Shown: positions 1 through 8,248 of the stretch, in pieces
Numbering within the stretch: the first letter of the stretch is position 1
How the letters are laid out: each line of letters begins with the position of its first letter
Assembly (NCBI GenBank): GCA_947627735.1
Contig: CANQXG010000002.1
Span: 104,146-168,145, forward strand
Direction: 5' to 3'
Source: an uncultured Oscillospiraceae bacterium
GTDB taxonomy: Bacteria; Bacillota; Clostridia; Oscillospirales; Oscillospiraceae
Length of the DNA stretch: 64,000 bases
Translations under genes and position numbers: made by a program
The notes under the pieces: generated by a model
What the model saw: only the letters and a program-made list of their open reading frames with translations
What the model was told of the DNA's origin: nothing
Databases searched by the model: none

Positions 1-68
1 GACAAAGTATACCACACATACGCCGCCGTGGCAAATGAAGAAATTATTAAGATGCGAGGAAGAAATAC

Positions 69-749
69 ATGGAAGAACACGCAGGACACCGGGAGCGGAT
101 GCGCAGCCGTTTTCTGCGTTTCGGACTGGACAACTTCGACGACCACAACGTGCTGGAGCTGCTGCTGTTTTATGCGGTGCCCCGGCGGGACACCAACGTG
201 CTGGCCCACAGGCTGCTGGACGCCTTCGGCACCCTGGACGGGGTGTTCGACGCCGCGCCCGAGGCGCTGATGAGCGTGGAGGGTGTGGGGCAGTCCGCCG
301 CGGCGCTGATCCATCTGGTGCCGGAGGCCGCCCGGCGGTATTTCATCGCCCGGTCCCAGCCCGGCCAGATCCTGGCGGACAGCGACGCCGCCGGCAGGTA
401 TCTGCTGCCCCGGTTCCTCACCTGTCCCAACGAAACCATGTACCTGGTGTGCATGGACGCCAAGCTGAAGGTGCTGGACTGCCGGGAGGTCAGCCAGGGC
501 AGCACCACGTCCGTGTCGGTGAACGTCCGGCGGGTGGTGCAGATCGCCCTGGGCCAGAACGCCTCGGCGGTGCTGCTGGCCCACAACCACACCAGCGGCA
601 TCGCCGTGCCCTCCAAGGACGACGTGGCCGTGACGCTGCGGCTGCGGGCGCTGCTGGAACAGGTGGGCGTGACCCTCACCGACCACATCGTGGTGGCCGG
701 GGACGACTATGTGTCCATGGCGGACAGCGGCCTGCTGCCGGCGGAGTGA
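69..749 (+). CDS. radC: RadC family JAB-domain protein
   Basis: The 226-residue protein has the usual RadC layout: a helical N-terminal region with a helix-hairpin-helix-like stretch (about residues 55-85), then a JAB/MPN metallo-hydrolase-like domain (about 100-226). The metal-binding motif reads HNHTSG...PSKDD, the family's HxHPSGxxxPSxxD with Thr in place of the first Pro. RadC was named as a DNA-repair protein, but its biochemical role is unsettled, so the call is by family only. The ATG at 69 is preceded by GCGAGGAAGA at suitable spacing. The window edge is only 68 bases upstream, so its operon context cannot be judged. No clear terminator follows. Confidence 0.93.
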   Translation: MEEHAGHRERMRSRFLRFGLDNFDDHNVLELLLFYAVPRRDTNVLAHRLLDAFGTLDGVFDAAPEALMSVEGVGQSAAALIHLVPEAARRYFIARSQPGQILADSDAAGRYLLPRFLTCPNETMYLVCMDAKLKVLDCREVSQGSTTSVSVNVRRVVQIALGQNASAVLLAHNHTSGIAVPSKDDVAVTLRLRALLEQVGVTLTDHIVVAGDDYVSMADSGLLPAE

Positions 750-1171
750 GGCCGGATGCAGGTTTTCCCGCCATGCTTGCACTTCCGGCGGGGATATGCA
801 GAGGGGCATGAAAATTCTTGAATTATGTAAAATAAGAAATTGAAACTATTTGTTTCTGGACAGCATACAGGAATTTGAAATATTTGGTAAATCGGCCACT
901 TTTCCCCTGCGCATGGGGGCAAAATGGGTGTTGAAATCTCTGTTGAAAGTGTCGATAACTATCTGCATTATAAATGCGGGAAACTGATTATGTAAATCAA
1001 CTCCACCTGACGGGGATTTGAGAAAATACCGGAACGGCAGGCGTTTTGGGGGCGGGCGTTTTTGGATATCGCCGATAGAATCCCAGATGTTGACAGGGGA
1101 AATGATAAAAAATGTTCATTTTCCCGGCGGATAATACTGACCGTAATCGGCGCTCCCGGGGCGATTGGATA
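750..1171. other. intergenic region, no gene seen
   Basis: This 420-base AT-richer stretch between radC and the tRNA has only short unlikely reading frames on both strands. It holds an imperfect hairpin around 1095-1125 (GGGGAAATGA with TCATTTTCCC) and nothing else I can support. Confidence 0.6.
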
Positions 1172-1201
1172 TTGACTTCTCCCCTGGGGGTATGCTACAA
1201 T
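1172..1201 (+). promoter_or_regulatory. sigma-A promoter of tRNA-Thr
   Basis: TTGACT (1172-1177) and TACAAT (1196-1201) are 18 bp apart. The tRNA starts 15 bases after the -10 box. Confidence 0.75.
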
Positions 1202-1215
1202 ACGGGAGCACAAGC

Positions 1216-1291
1216 GCTAGTGTAGCTCAGTCGGTAGAGCAGCTGATTCGTAATCAGCAGGTCGTGTGTTCGAGTCACATCACTAGCTCCA
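1216..1291 (+). tRNA. tRNA-Thr (anticodon CGT)
   Basis: A complete 76-base cloverleaf. The acceptor arms GCTAGTG (1216-1222) and CACTAGC (1281-1287) pair perfectly. The D stem is GCTC/GAGC, and the anticodon stem GCTGA/TCAGC encloses loop TTCGTAA, so the anticodon is CGT and reads ACG. The T arm holds TTCGAGT, the discriminator base is T, and CCA is encoded. It has its own promoter upstream and terminator downstream, so it is transcribed alone. Confidence 0.97.
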
Positions 1292-1296
1292 GCGCG

Positions 1297-1330
1297 AGGC
1301 CCGCGTCCCGATGGACGTGGGCCTTATTTT
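1297..1330 (+). terminator. Rho-independent terminator of tRNA-Thr
   Basis: AGGCCCGCGTCC (1297-1308) pairs with GGACGTGGGCCT (1313-1324) around loop CGAT, followed by TATTTT. Confidence 0.85.
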
Positions 1331-1356
1331 CGCTTATAATTGTAATAATCTGGGTA

Positions 1357-1386
1357 TTGACAGGGTGCCTGACCATACCATATAAT
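1357..1386 (+). promoter_or_regulatory. strong sigma-A promoter for the SLH lipoprotein
   Basis: Perfect consensus boxes TTGACA (1357-1362) and TATAAT (1381-1386) with an 18-bp spacer, about 50 bases before the start codon. This suggests high constitutive expression. Confidence 0.88.
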
Positions 1387-1435
1387 ACTACCAAATCCCC
1401 CGCGGCGCCAAAGGCGCCTGAAAGGAGAATATGAT

Positions 1436-4400
1436 ATGGAAAACAAGCACCTGAGATTTGTTTCTCTCCTGCTGTGTGCGGTCATGGTGTTCGCCCTCGT
1501 CGGATGCGGCGCATCCGGCGACGCGGAGGAGCATGACCATGTCCATGCCAATGAGGTCCTGGAACAGCTCCCGCCGACCCCCAGCGTGACCAGCTTCGAC
1601 GATCTGCTGGTGCCCATGGCCGAGCTTCCGGCAGCGTCATCGGAGGAGGGGGACCCCCAGCCCCAGAGCGAGCCTGTGCCTGAACCCGATCCCGTGGTCA
1701 CCGAGGCGCCCGCAGCCCCCGAGCAGCCCGCTGCCACCGAGGCGCCCACGGCCCCCTCGGAGCCTTCTACCGATCCCGCTCCGGGGACCTCGTCCAAGCC
1801 CGACCCGGCGACCTGCCAGCACAACTGGGTGACCCACAGCGAGATCATCACCGACGACTGCGTCTACGGCACCACCTGGCGGGCCTATGACGAGTGCACG
1901 ATCTGCGGCTTCCAGAGGAGTTCTGCCTGGCGTCCGGACAGCATCAAGCAGAAGGGAGAGCACACATGGGTCGTCACCTCTTCCGCCCAGGGAACCTGCC
2001 CTGGGAAGACCGTGACCTATAAGACCTGCAGCGTGTGCGGCGCCGGCACCATCGAATACACCGGCGGAACGGGCAAGAACGGCGACCACGAGTGGGGTCC
2101 CTGGGGCGAAACGGTGGGCGACCAGTGCACCGGCGCTTACCAGGAGCGGAGATGCAGCGTCTGCGGCGCCGTCGACAAGAAGACCGTCGGCACCGGAAGC
2201 CACGCCTGGGTCTGGAAGGAAACCCCCGCCAGCTGCACCGCCGCCGGCATGAAGTGGCAGGAGTGCACCCGCTGCCACGCAAAGCAGAACGAGCAGACCA
2301 CCACTCCCAAGGCCCATAAGTGGGAGGCGGACGACGGCAACTGCGCCACGCCCATCAAGTGCACCCTGTGCGGCGCCGTGGTGCAGCCGGCCATGTCCCA
2401 CCACTATTCCTCTACTTACAGCCACGACAACGTCCAGCACTGGAGGCAGTGCACCAACCCGGGCTGCACCCAGCGCACCGACGTGGGCGCCCATAAGGGC
2501 AGCACGTCCAACGACTGCACCCGGCTGTCGTCCTGCTCCGTGTGCGGCATCGCCGGCGGTTCCTCCGGCGTCAGCCACAACTTCGACGGCAGCGGCGGCT
2601 ACGTCATCTCCTCCACCAACGGCCACCAGATCCGCTGCGGCAACCCCGGGTGCACCCAGGTGTCCTCCCAGCAGCCCCACGACAAGCCCGGCACCGTGAG
2701 CAGGTGCGGCGAGGAGATCGACTGCGTGTGCGGCTATCCGCTGGTGCGGGGCAACAGCAGCCACAATTTCGGCGCCTGGACCGCCACGTCCTCCGGCCAT
2801 AGCCGGACCTGCAAGACCTGCGGCTATGTGGAGAGCAGCACCCATACCTCCAAGACCACCGGCACCAGCGGCAGCTGCACCGCCTCCGTCAGCTGCAGCG
2901 TCTGCGGCTATACGCTCAGCAAGGGCTACGGCTCCCACTCCTTCGGCGTGTGGATGGCCAACGGCAGCACCCACTACCGCGCCTGCACCCACCCCGGCTG
3001 CACCGCCATCGAGAGTTCGGCTCACACCGGCGGCAGAGCCACCTGCACCTCCGCGGCGGTGTGCAGCGTCTGCGGCGCCGCCTATGGCAGCAAGGCCCCG
3101 AACACCCACACCGGCGGCACGGAGTTGCGCAACGCCCGGCCCGCCGAGAAGGGCAAGAGCGGCTATACCGGCGACACCTACTGCCTGGGCTGCGGCAAGC
3201 TTATCAGCTCCGGCACCACCATCAAGGCCCTGGACGAGGATCACACCCACAGCTTCTCCGGCTCCTGGCGCAGCGACAGCAGCAGCCACTGGCACCAGTG
3301 CACCTGCGGCGAGCGCTCCGCCGAGTCGGCCCACTTCTTCGTCAACGGCAAGTGCACCGTCTGCGGCATGTCCGACCCCAACCATAAGGTCTGCTCCGGC
3401 GGCAGCCACGTGGGCGGCACGGAGCTGAAAAACGCGGTGGCCGCCGAAGTGGGCAAGGCCGGTTACAGCGGCGACTTGGTCTGCTCCGCCTGCGGCGAGG
3501 TCATCAGCCGGGGCCACACCATCGCGGCCCTGCAGGAGGAACATGAGCACGAGTTCTCCGTGACCTGGCGCAGCGACGGCGTCAGCCACTGGAGAGACTG
3601 TCCCTGCGGCGAGATCACCCGCAAGGCGGCCCACAGCTTCGTCAACGGCAGCTGCTCCGTCTGCGGCGCGGCCGATCCCAACGCCGCCGAGGTCCACACC
3701 CACTCCTTCGGCAGCCTGCACGCCAACGGCCAGTATCACTGGCGGGAGTGCACCGGCTGCGGCCTCCAGGCCGAAAAGACGGCCCACGTGATGCTCAACG
3801 GCGCCTGCATGACCTGCGGCTATGAGATGGCCGTCATGGAGAACATCAAGGACGTCCGGACCCGCGACTGGTTCTATGAGCCGGTCAAGCAGGTGCTGGA
3901 GGCCGGCCTCCTCAGCGGCGGCAAGAGCGCCGGTGAGACCACCAGCTTCAAGCCCGATGAGAAGATCGTCCTGGCGGAACTGGTGGACGCCATCTACCGC
4001 ATGGCCGGCAGCCCCGCCGCAGCCGCGGAGAACCGCTTCGAGGACGTCAGCGAGGACGATTACTACGCCTCCGCCGCCTCCTGGGTCACGGACAACAACA
4101 TCGTGGACATCTTCGGCGAGACCTTCGAGGGCGACAAAGTCACCACCCTCCAGGAGATGGTCACGTTCCTGTGGCGCTTCGCCCAGACCGCCGGCTGGGA
4201 CGTGGAGACCACCGGCGAGGCGGATATCGCCAACCCGGAGGAGATCGACGACTATGCCGCCGAGGCCATGGCCTGGGCCGTTGAGGCGGGCCTGATCGAG
4301 GGCATCGACGGCAATGAGGAAACGGCCCTGACCCCCGACGGCGTGGTCACCAGAGCGGAGGCCGCCGCCATCCTCGTGAACTTCATGGAGATGATCGAGG

Positions 4401-4450
4401 CCAACGGCCTTCCCGAGATCGAGGCCGGCGTGGAGGAAATCCCCGCCTGA
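1436..4450 (+). CDS. SLH-domain surface lipoprotein with an array of Cys-Cys repeats
   Basis: The 1004-residue protein starts with a lipoprotein signal peptide (lipobox LVGC, Cys24), then an acidic Pro/Ala/Glu-rich spacer to about residue 120. Residues about 125-800 carry roughly twenty CxxC or CxxxGC pairs (types CSVCGA, CTVCGM, CTNPGC), each followed by a His/aromatic-rich segment (SHSF, HWRQ). The C-terminus (about 805-1000) holds three S-layer-homology-like units beginning near DVRTRDWFYEPV, FEDVSEDDYYAS and AEAMAWAVEAG. The repeats resemble tandem zinc-ribbon modules; metal binding is inferred. SLH units normally bind pyruvylated secondary cell-wall polymer. ATG 1436 follows AAAGGAG. It is monocistronic, with a consensus promoter and a strong terminator. 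Confidence 0.85.
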   Translation: MENKHLRFVSLLLCAVMVFALVGCGASGDAEEHDHVHANEVLEQLPPTPSVTSFDDLLVPMAELPAASSEEGDPQPQSEPVPEPDPVVTEAPAAPEQPAATEAPTAPSEPSTDPAPGTSSKPDPATCQHNWVTHSEIITDDCVYGTTWRAYDECTICGFQRSSAWRPDSIKQKGEHTWVVTSSAQGTCPGKTVTYKTCSVCGAGTIEYTGGTGKNGDHEWGPWGETVGDQCTGAYQERRCSVCGAVDKKTVGTGSHAWVWKETPASCTAAGMKWQECTRCHAKQNEQTTTPKAHKWEADDGNCATPIKCTLCGAVVQPAMSHHYSSTYSHDNVQHWRQCTNPGCTQRTDVGAHKGSTSNDCTRLSSCSVCGIAGGSSGVSHNFDGSGGYVISSTNGHQIRCGNPGCTQVSSQQPHDKPGTVSRCGEEIDCVCGYPLVRGNSSHNFGAWTATSSGHSRTCKTCGYVESSTHTSKTTGTSGSCTASVSCSVCGYTLSKGYGSHSFGVWMANGSTHYRACTHPGCTAIESSAHTGGRATCTSAAVCSVCGAAYGSKAPNTHTGGTELRNARPAEKGKSGYTGDTYCLGCGKLISSGTTIKALDEDHTHSFSGSWRSDSSSHWHQCTCGERSAESAHFFVNGKCTVCGMSDPNHKVCSGGSHVGGTELKNAVAAEVGKAGYSGDLVCSACGEVISRGHTIAALQEEHEHEFSVTWRSDGVSHWRDCPCGEITRKAAHSFVNGSCSVCGAADPNAAEVHTHSFGSLHANGQYHWRECTGCGLQAEKTAHVMLNGACMTCGYEMAVMENIKDVRTRDWFYEPVKQVLEAGLLSGGKSAGETTSFKPDEKIVLAELVDAIYRMAGSPAAAAENRFEDVSEDDYYASAASWVTDNNIVDIFGETFEGDKVTTLQEMVTFLWRFAQTAGWDVETTGEADIANPEEIDDYAAEAMAWAVEAGLIEGIDGNEETALTPDGVVTRAEAAAILVNFMEMIEANGLPEIEAGVEEIPA

Positions 4451-4466
4451 GAAAACTGAACAGACA

Positions 4467-4501
4467 AAATATCTCCCCCGGCCAGGCCGGGGGAGATATT
4501 T
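4467..4501. terminator. bidirectional terminator
   Basis: A nearly perfect 17-bp inverted repeat (arms 4467-4483 and 4485-4501) is bounded by A and T runs, so it can end both the SLH gene (+) and the convergent gene at 4511 (-). Confidence 0.85.
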
Positions 4502-4510
4502 CATATGGTT

Positions 4511-5203
4511 TTACAGCTCCACACGGGTCACCGCGCCCGCCAGGCGCTTTTTGTAAGCGGAGACGAATTCCCTGCCCCGGCTTCCCCACTGGGTGGTCCG
4601 GAAGATCAGGTACCGGGGCGGCTCGTCGGCGCCGCCGTAGGCGAACACGAGCAATCGCTCCCGGGTGCGGATGTTCTTCCGGTGCACGCCGCCGCCCAGG
4701 GCCGCCCCCAGGGGACCTAGCAGCATGGCCCCCGCCACGGCGCCGCCGGCGCTGGACACATATTGCCGCTGCACATCCTTGCAGGTGAGGACGCCGGCGG
4801 CGCGGACCTTTTCGTGGGCCAGGGTGAAGTCGTGGCCCATGGCGGAGACGCGCAGACGGTCCGGCTCATAGCGCAGGGCGCACTTGACGCCCTCGGGCAG
4901 GTCCAGCCCGGACACGTGCAGGAACGTGCCGGAGCACAGAGCGGCGGGCGCAGGCGACGGGGCGGGCCTTGCCGGACGCTCCGGCTCCCCCTCGGGGCTG
5001 GCGGCGGGCGCGGAGACCTGCCCCTCCCGGGGCGGCCGCCCGGCCAGGATGAGCCACACCGCCCCGCCCAGACACAGCGCCCCGGCGGCGCCGGCGGCGA
5101 TGGCCACGGGGAGATAGGCCCCCCACAGCGCCCAGGCGCAGAAGGCGAAAAAGACCGCGCCGGCGAACCCCGCCCCGGCCAGCACGGCCCGCAGCGCTCT
5201 CAT
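4511..5203 (-). CDS. membrane protein with C-terminal PH-like domain, function unknown
   Basis: A protein of about 230 residues. Two hydrophobic helices lie near the N-terminus (about residues 5-25 and 28-52). A Pro/Ala/Glu-rich linker follows, then a C-terminal part (about 85-230) with beta-rich segments and an embedded Gly/Ala-rich hydrophobic stretch (GGAVAGAMLLGPLGAALGGG). The pattern resembles bacterial membrane proteins with a PH-like domain, but I do not recognise a named family. GTG at 5212 would overlap the Shine-Dalgarno GGGAGGAGG; ATG at 5203 lies 8 bases after it and is preferred. It sits 34 bases downstream of mnmE on the same strand and probably ends the rex-mnmE operon. Confidence 0.65.
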   Translation of the reverse strand: MRALRAVLAGAGFAGAVFFAFCAWALWGAYLPVAIAAGAAGALCLGGAVWLILAGRPPREGQVSAPAASPEGEPERPARPAPSPAPAALCSGTFLHVSGLDLPEGVKCALRYEPDRLRVSAMGHDFTLAHEKVRAAGVLTCKDVQRQYVSSAGGAVAGAMLLGPLGAALGGGVHRKNIRTRERLLVFAYGGADEPPRYLIFRTTQWGSRGREFVSAYKKRLAGAVTRVEL

Positions 5204-5237
5204 GGCGGACACCTCCTCCCGGTCGTATATGGTCCTG

Positions 5238-6629
5238 TCACTTGCCCACGCAGAAGCGGGCGAAGATGCCGTTCGTCACGTCCTCCCGGACGGTGCGGCC
5301 GCTCAGCTCCCCCAGGGCCGCCAGGGCGCCCTCGATCTCGGTGAGCACCGCGTCGGGGGCGAAGCCCGCCTCCATGGCCTCCCGGGCCGCCCGGACATAG
5401 TCCAGCGCCCGGCCCACCGCGTCGGCCTGGCGGGGATTGGTCAGCGTCTCCCCGGGGGCGGCGGTGTCCTCCTGGGAAAACAGCGCCGCGGCGGCCTTTT
5501 CCAGCTCGTCCAGGCCCGCGCCGGTGAGGGCGCTGACGGGCACGGCCCCGTCCATCTTCCAGCGGGCGGGCAGATCGGCCTTGCTCTGCACCAGGATGCA
5601 TCGTGGGGCGGCCTTCGCCGCGGCCAGCACCGCCTCGTCCTCCGGGGACAGAGGCTCCGAGCCGTCCAGCACCGCGATCACCAGCTCCGCCTTTTCGGCG
5701 GCGGCCCTGGCCCGGGCCACGCCCTCCCGCTCCACCGGGTCGTCGGTGGAGCGCAGGCCCGCCGTGTCCAGCAGCCGCAGCAGCGTCCCGCCCAGCACGG
5801 CCTTCTCCTCGATGGTGTCCCGGGTGGTGCCGGGGATGTCGGTGACGATGGCCCGGTCATAGCCCACCAGGGCGTTGAGCAGGGAACTCTTGCCGGCGTT
5901 GGGCCGGCCAATGATGGCGCAGGGCACCCCGGCCTTCATCAGCCCGCCCCGCCGGAAGGTGGCCAGCAGCCGCTCCAGGTCCTGAGCGGCGTCGTCCAGG
6001 CAGGCGCGGTAATTTTCCAGCTCGAAGGGTTCGATGTCCTCGTCCGGGTAGTCTACCACCGCGTGGTAGTGGGAACAAATGGCGGTGAGGCGGTCATATA
6101 TGCCGTCGGTGCGCCGGCGGATGGCACCGTCCAGCTGGGCGGCGGCATTGGCGGCGACGCGGGGCGTTTCGGCGTCGATCAGGTCGATCACCGCCTCCGC
6201 CTGGGTCAGGTCCATCCGGCCGTTGAGGAAGGCCCGGCGGGTGAACTCCCCGGCCCGGGCCTGCCGGGCGCCGGCGGCGAAGAGGCTCTCCAGCGCCTGG
6301 GCCAGCACCACGGGCGAGCCGTGGCACTGCAGCTCCGCGGTGTCCTCGCCGGTGTAGCTGTTCGGCCCCCGGGACACGGTGGCCATGCACTGGTCCAGCA
6401 GCGCCCCGTCGGGGCCGTACAGCCGTCCCAGCACCAGCTTTCTGTCAGGCCGCCGGCTCATGGGCGCGCCGGACACGGGGGTGAACACCTTATCCACCAC
6501 GGCCAGGGCGTCGGGGCCGCTGATGCGCACGATGCCGATGGCCGCCAGCTGATGGCCGGTGGCGATGGCGGCGATGGTGTCAAAACCGCCGCCCGGGCGG
6601 GCGGCGGTAGAAGTGAGGTCTGCGGTCAT
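5238..6629 (-). CDS. mnmE: tRNA uridine-5-carboxymethylaminomethyl modification GTPase MnmE
   Basis: The 463-residue protein has the MnmE order: an N-terminal folate-binding domain (about 1-120), a helical domain split by the G domain, and a C-terminal FCVGK matching the conserved CxGK tail. G-domain motifs are GRPNAGKSS (G1), DTAGLR (G3) and SKAD (G4-like). With MnmG it modifies U34 of tRNAs reading NNA/NNG codons; mnmG is not in the window. Its ATG overlaps the rex stop codon (ATGA), indicating translational coupling. Pairing with rex places this tRNA modifier under a redox-responsive regulator's own promoter. Length and motifs are normal. Confidence 0.96.
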   Translation of the reverse strand: MTADLTSTAARPGGGFDTIAAIATGHQLAAIGIVRISGPDALAVVDKVFTPVSGAPMSRRPDRKLVLGRLYGPDGALLDQCMATVSRGPNSYTGEDTAELQCHGSPVVLAQALESLFAAGARQARAGEFTRRAFLNGRMDLTQAEAVIDLIDAETPRVAANAAAQLDGAIRRRTDGIYDRLTAICSHYHAVVDYPDEDIEPFELENYRACLDDAAQDLERLLATFRRGGLMKAGVPCAIIGRPNAGKSSLLNALVGYDRAIVTDIPGTTRDTIEEKAVLGGTLLRLLDTAGLRSTDDPVEREGVARARAAAEKAELVIAVLDGSEPLSPEDEAVLAAAKAAPRCILVQSKADLPARWKMDGAVPVSALTGAGLDELEKAAAALFSQEDTAAPGETLTNPRQADAVGRALDYVRAAREAMEAGFAPDAVLTEIEGALAALGELSGRTVREDVTNGIFARFCVGK

Positions 6630-7273
6630 TGTTTCTCCCTGTCGTCTGCCTGAGCCAGGTGGTAGGTCAGGACAAGAAAGCTGTCGGAGAAGTGGATGCT
6701 CTCCACCAGCGGTCCGTCCTCGCCCACCTCCAGCTCTGTGTTGGTGAAGTTCCAGATGGCCCGGATGCCGGCCTGCTTCAGCTCGTCGGTCATGGCCTGG
6801 GCCGCGTGGCGGGGGACGGTGAGGATGGCGATGTCCACCTTGTTCTCCCGGACGAAATCCCCCAGCTGGGCCACGTCATAGACGGGGAAGCCGTCGATCT
6901 TCGTGCCGATGATCTCAGGGTCGATGTCGAAGGACCCCAGGAAGGAATAGCCCTCGATGATGAAGTCGAAGTTCTGTACAAGAGCAGTCCCCAGCTTTCC
7001 CGCGCCCACCAGTATGGCGGAATATCCCCGATACGTCCCCAGGATCTGGCCGATCTCCTTGCGCAGGGAGTCGATGTTGTAGCCGTAGCCCTGCTGCCCA
7101 AATTCGCCGAAGCAGGAGAAGTCCTGCCGGATCTGGGAGGGGGTCAGGCCCATCTGCCGGCCCAGCTTGTCGGAGGAGATGCGCTCCTCTCCCTTGCCGG
7201 CGAGGTCGTCCAGCTTCCGCAGATATCGGGGCAGCCGGCGGATCACGTTGTTGGAAACGTTACTGCGTTTCAC
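6626..7273 (-). CDS. rex: redox-sensing transcriptional repressor Rex
   Basis: The 215-residue protein has an N-terminal winged helix (RRLPRYLRKLDDL..., LTPSQIRQDFSCFGEFGQQG) and a Rossmann NAD(H) domain (VGAGKLGTAL). Rex represses fermentation and respiration genes when NADH/NAD is low. The start is set to GTG 7273, which yields the canonical N-terminus KRSNVSNNVIRRLP and follows AAAAGGAGG at 7 bases. An upstream ATG at 7315 would add 14 atypical residues. It is first in the rex-mnmE operon and divergent from holB. I found no convincing Rex operator (TTGTGAA-N6-TTCACAA type) in the shared intergenic region. Confidence 0.96.
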   Translation of the reverse strand: MKRSNVSNNVIRRLPRYLRKLDDLAGKGEERISSDKLGRQMGLTPSQIRQDFSCFGEFGQQGYGYNIDSLRKEIGQILGTYRGYSAILVGAGKLGTALVQNFDFIIEGYSFLGSFDIDPEIIGTKIDGFPVYDVAQLGDFVRENKVDIAILTVPRHAAQAMTDELKQAGIRAIWNFTNTELEVGEDGPLVESIHFSDSFLVLTYHLAQADDREKQ

Positions 7274-7327
7274 CTTACTGCCTCCTTTTGAGAAAGTGAT
7301 TGCACTTAATCCCATACTATTAATTTG

Positions 7328-7356
7328 AATTTACCATATTTTTGGGAAAGTTGCAA
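7328..7356 (-). promoter_or_regulatory. predicted promoter of rex-mnmE
   Basis: Read on the minus strand: TTGCAA (7356-7351), 17-bp spacer, TAAATT (7333-7328), about 55 bases before the rex start. Confidence 0.6.
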
Positions 7357-7362
7357 ATGATA

Positions 7363-7392
7363 TTGTAAGCCGGAACGAAAATATGCTATAAT
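7363..7392 (+). promoter_or_regulatory. predicted promoter of holB-ricT
   Basis: TTGTAA (7363-7368), 18-bp spacer, perfect TATAAT (7387-7392), about 75 bases before holB. Confidence 0.65.
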
Positions 7393-7467
7393 GAACATAT
7401 TCAAGCCGGGGCGGGTGAGCATATTAGACAAAGCCCCGGCCCGGAACGGAGGCATTCGGGGCGTCTG

Positions 7468-8241
7468 ATGGCGGAAAGACGGTTGAGTCACGCATATATG
7501 CTCCTGGGTCCGGAGGGGTCCGGGCGGGACGAGGCCGCCCTGCGCCTGGCGGCGAAGCTGCTGTGTCCGGAGCCGGACGGCCCCTGCGGCAAGTGCCGGG
7601 ACTGCCGGAAGGCGCTGGCCGGCGTCCACCCGGACGTGATACGCGTGGAGCGGGAGAAGGGCGAAAAGGAAACCCGCCGGGACCTGGTGGTGGGCCAGAT
7701 CCGGGCCATGACCGCCGACGCGGTGCTGGCGCCCAATGAGGCGGCCCGGAAGGTGTATATCATCTCCCCGGCGGACCGGATGAACCTGCAGGCCCAGAAC
7801 GCCCTTCTGAAGGCCCTGGAGGACCCTCCCGGCCACGCCTGCTTCATCCTGTGCGCCGCTTCGGCGGACGCGCTGCTGCCCACGGTCCGGTCCCGGTGTG
7901 TCCGGGAGCCGACGTCGGCGGGCGGCGCGGCCCCCCGGTCCGGGGAGGCGGACCAGCTGGCCCGGGCCTATCTGGAAACGGCGGCGGGCGGCGACGCGGC
8001 GGAGGTGGCCCTGTACTGTATGAACCGGACGAAGCTGACCCGGGAGCAGACGGAGGCCTTTGCCGGCGCGGTGAAGGATATGCTGTGCGACATCCTGTGC
8101 GGCCGGGAGAAAAACCCGGGCCTGGACCGGGACGGGCTGTACCATCTGGCCGGGCTGATGGACAAGACGGAGGATTACCTGCGGCACAACGTGGCCCCGA
8201 AGCAGATATTCGGGGTGCTGGCCGCGGAGACTTTGAGGTGA
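7468..8241 (+). CDS. holB: DNA polymerase III delta' subunit
   Basis: The 257-residue protein matches clamp-loader delta': an AAA+ fold with GPEGSGRDEA at the Walker A position (the Lys is replaced, as expected for the non-catalytic delta'), four Cys in CPEPDGPCGKCRDC forming the zinc module, and the sensor segment PADRMNLQAQNALLKALEDP. It is a stator of the clamp loader, opening the beta clamp at primed sites. It is somewhat shorter than usual (about 300-330). Gene order holB-ricT is conserved in Firmicutes. ATG 7468 has only a weak or distant GGAGG (about 7446), so translation may be modest or the start may differ slightly. Confidence 0.88.
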   Translation: MAERRLSHAYMLLGPEGSGRDEAALRLAAKLLCPEPDGPCGKCRDCRKALAGVHPDVIRVEREKGEKETRRDLVVGQIRAMTADAVLAPNEAARKVYIISPADRMNLQAQNALLKALEDPPGHACFILCAASADALLPTVRSRCVREPTSAGGAAPRSGEADQLARAYLETAAGGDAAEVALYCMNRTKLTREQTEAFAGAVKDMLCDILCGREKNPGLDRDGLYHLAGLMDKTEDYLRHNVAPKQIFGVLAAETLR

Positions 8242-8248
8242 GAGATAC

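Noticed and set aside
1637..4504. A 955-codon open frame on the minus strand opposite the SLH lipoprotein
   Set aside because: It is the antisense shadow of a strongly supported gene in GC-rich DNA; its translation is low-complexity Gly/Ala/Val/His with no RBS or domain.
5202..6653. A 483-codon plus-strand frame opposite mnmE
   Set aside because: Antisense shadow of mnmE, which carries all expected GTPase motifs.
7468..8241. Loss of Walker A Lys as a sign of a broken clamp-loader gene
   Set aside because: Delta' normally lacks a functional P-loop, so this is expected.
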